A stretch of 64,000 bases of DNA from Pyrocephalus nanus (Eukaryota; Chordata; Aves; Passeriformes; Tyrannidae), in contig CM076264.1 in NCBI GenBank assembly GCA_038380795.1, positions 8,868,001 to 8,932,000 of the forward strand. The letters are read 5' to 3'. Each line of letters opens with the position of its first letter. Positions within the stretch are counted from its first letter, which is position 1. The notes under the pieces were generated by a model, which was given only the letters and a program-made list of their open reading frames with translations, did not search any database and was not told where the DNA came from. The position numbers and the translations under genes are program-made. Below are positions 63,535 through 64,000 of this stretch, piece after piece.

Positions 63535-64000
63535 TGTTGACCAGTGATTCTGGACACTAATCATACAACCATGCCCGAACTACACAGACCACGAGGTATT
63601 TCCTTATGCCCAAAGTTGGAAAACTGCCTATGTTGGACAATCAAGGCAAAAAGGGGATGATGGACATCACTTCATAAAGCTGATGTTTAGTCATGGAGAT
63701 CAGCTCAAAGATTGCTAGATGTTTTTAACCAGAATAGTTTGGACATTTACCTATCCCTGCCTGGAACAGGAAAGTGACCAGTATGAAGCTTGTCCCAGCC
63801 AGAAAGAAAATATAATATTCTACTCTTGTTCTTGCTTAAAAACAAGAATCTCTCAGAGCATTCAGAGAATGGGATATGACCCAAATTTACGTCACATCTC
63901 TCTGTGAGAATCAGCTTCTCATCATCAGATCAGCTCAACGAGGGAGTTCCCAACCAGTCCCTTTCCTGAGCTCCCAGCTAAACATCTCTCAGATTACTTA
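63535..64000. other. GC-richer block of unknown origin at window edge
   Basis: From about 63535 to the window end, composition shifts to mixed GC with words such as ACCATGCCCGAACTACACAG and CCTGCCTGGAACAGG. A 62-codon plus frame (63719-63907) shows no family motif. It could be an unrecognised LTR or other repeat running past the window edge. Confidence 0.2.

Overview
The window looks like bird nuclear DNA, most likely from a songbird or another neoavian. It is AT-rich and CpG-poor, with long non-coding stretches. The interspersed repeats are CR1 LINEs, and there is one endogenous-retrovirus LTR of a type I associate with songbird and other neoavian genomes. No L1, Alu or other mammalian repeats were seen. 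There is no bacterial-style gene organisation. I found no convincing host protein-coding gene, tRNA, rRNA or CpG-island promoter. The sequence is best read as a gene desert or the inside of a very long intron.

Layout. Bases 1-3090 are unique sequence with a pyrimidine-rich patch and two poly(A) tracts. Bases 3094-5830 form a mobile-element cluster. It begins with a minus-strand CR1 copy holding pieces of ORF1 (esterase domain), the ORF2 endonuclease end and the ORF2 reverse-transcriptase end, joined by internal deletions. A plus-strand solo LTR of about 550 bp follows directly, and then a second minus-strand CR1 3' end. Further CR1 3' ends lie near 9961-10290, 22358-22462, 28538-28702 and 59055-59290. 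All recognised CR1 copies are on the minus strand. The rest is AT-rich unique sequence with simple repeats, a decayed tandem repeat of about 21 bp (42318-42424), a 14-bp tandem repeat (51418-51459), and (TA)n and poly(A) tracts.

Regulatory potential. Several segments have the texture of conserved non-coding elements: long non-repetitive runs with clustered homeodomain ATTA cores, POU octamer-like words or SOX/TALE-like words. The clearest is 62700-63180, which contains an exact 12-bp inverted repeat of a composite TGTCA+ATTA word. These are inferences from motif content and need alignment to other birds.

Possible transcription. Three places on the plus strand and one on the minus strand carry an acceptor and a donor that frame a short exon-like block (47421-47542, 53032-53063, 37745-37765, and minus 18568-18595). 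A 64-kb window will contain such pairs by chance, so they are kept at low confidence. I did not find a new biological system. The most defensible unusual items are the double-deleted CR1 with the abutting LTR, the decayed 21-bp array, and the homeodomain-rich inverted repeat.
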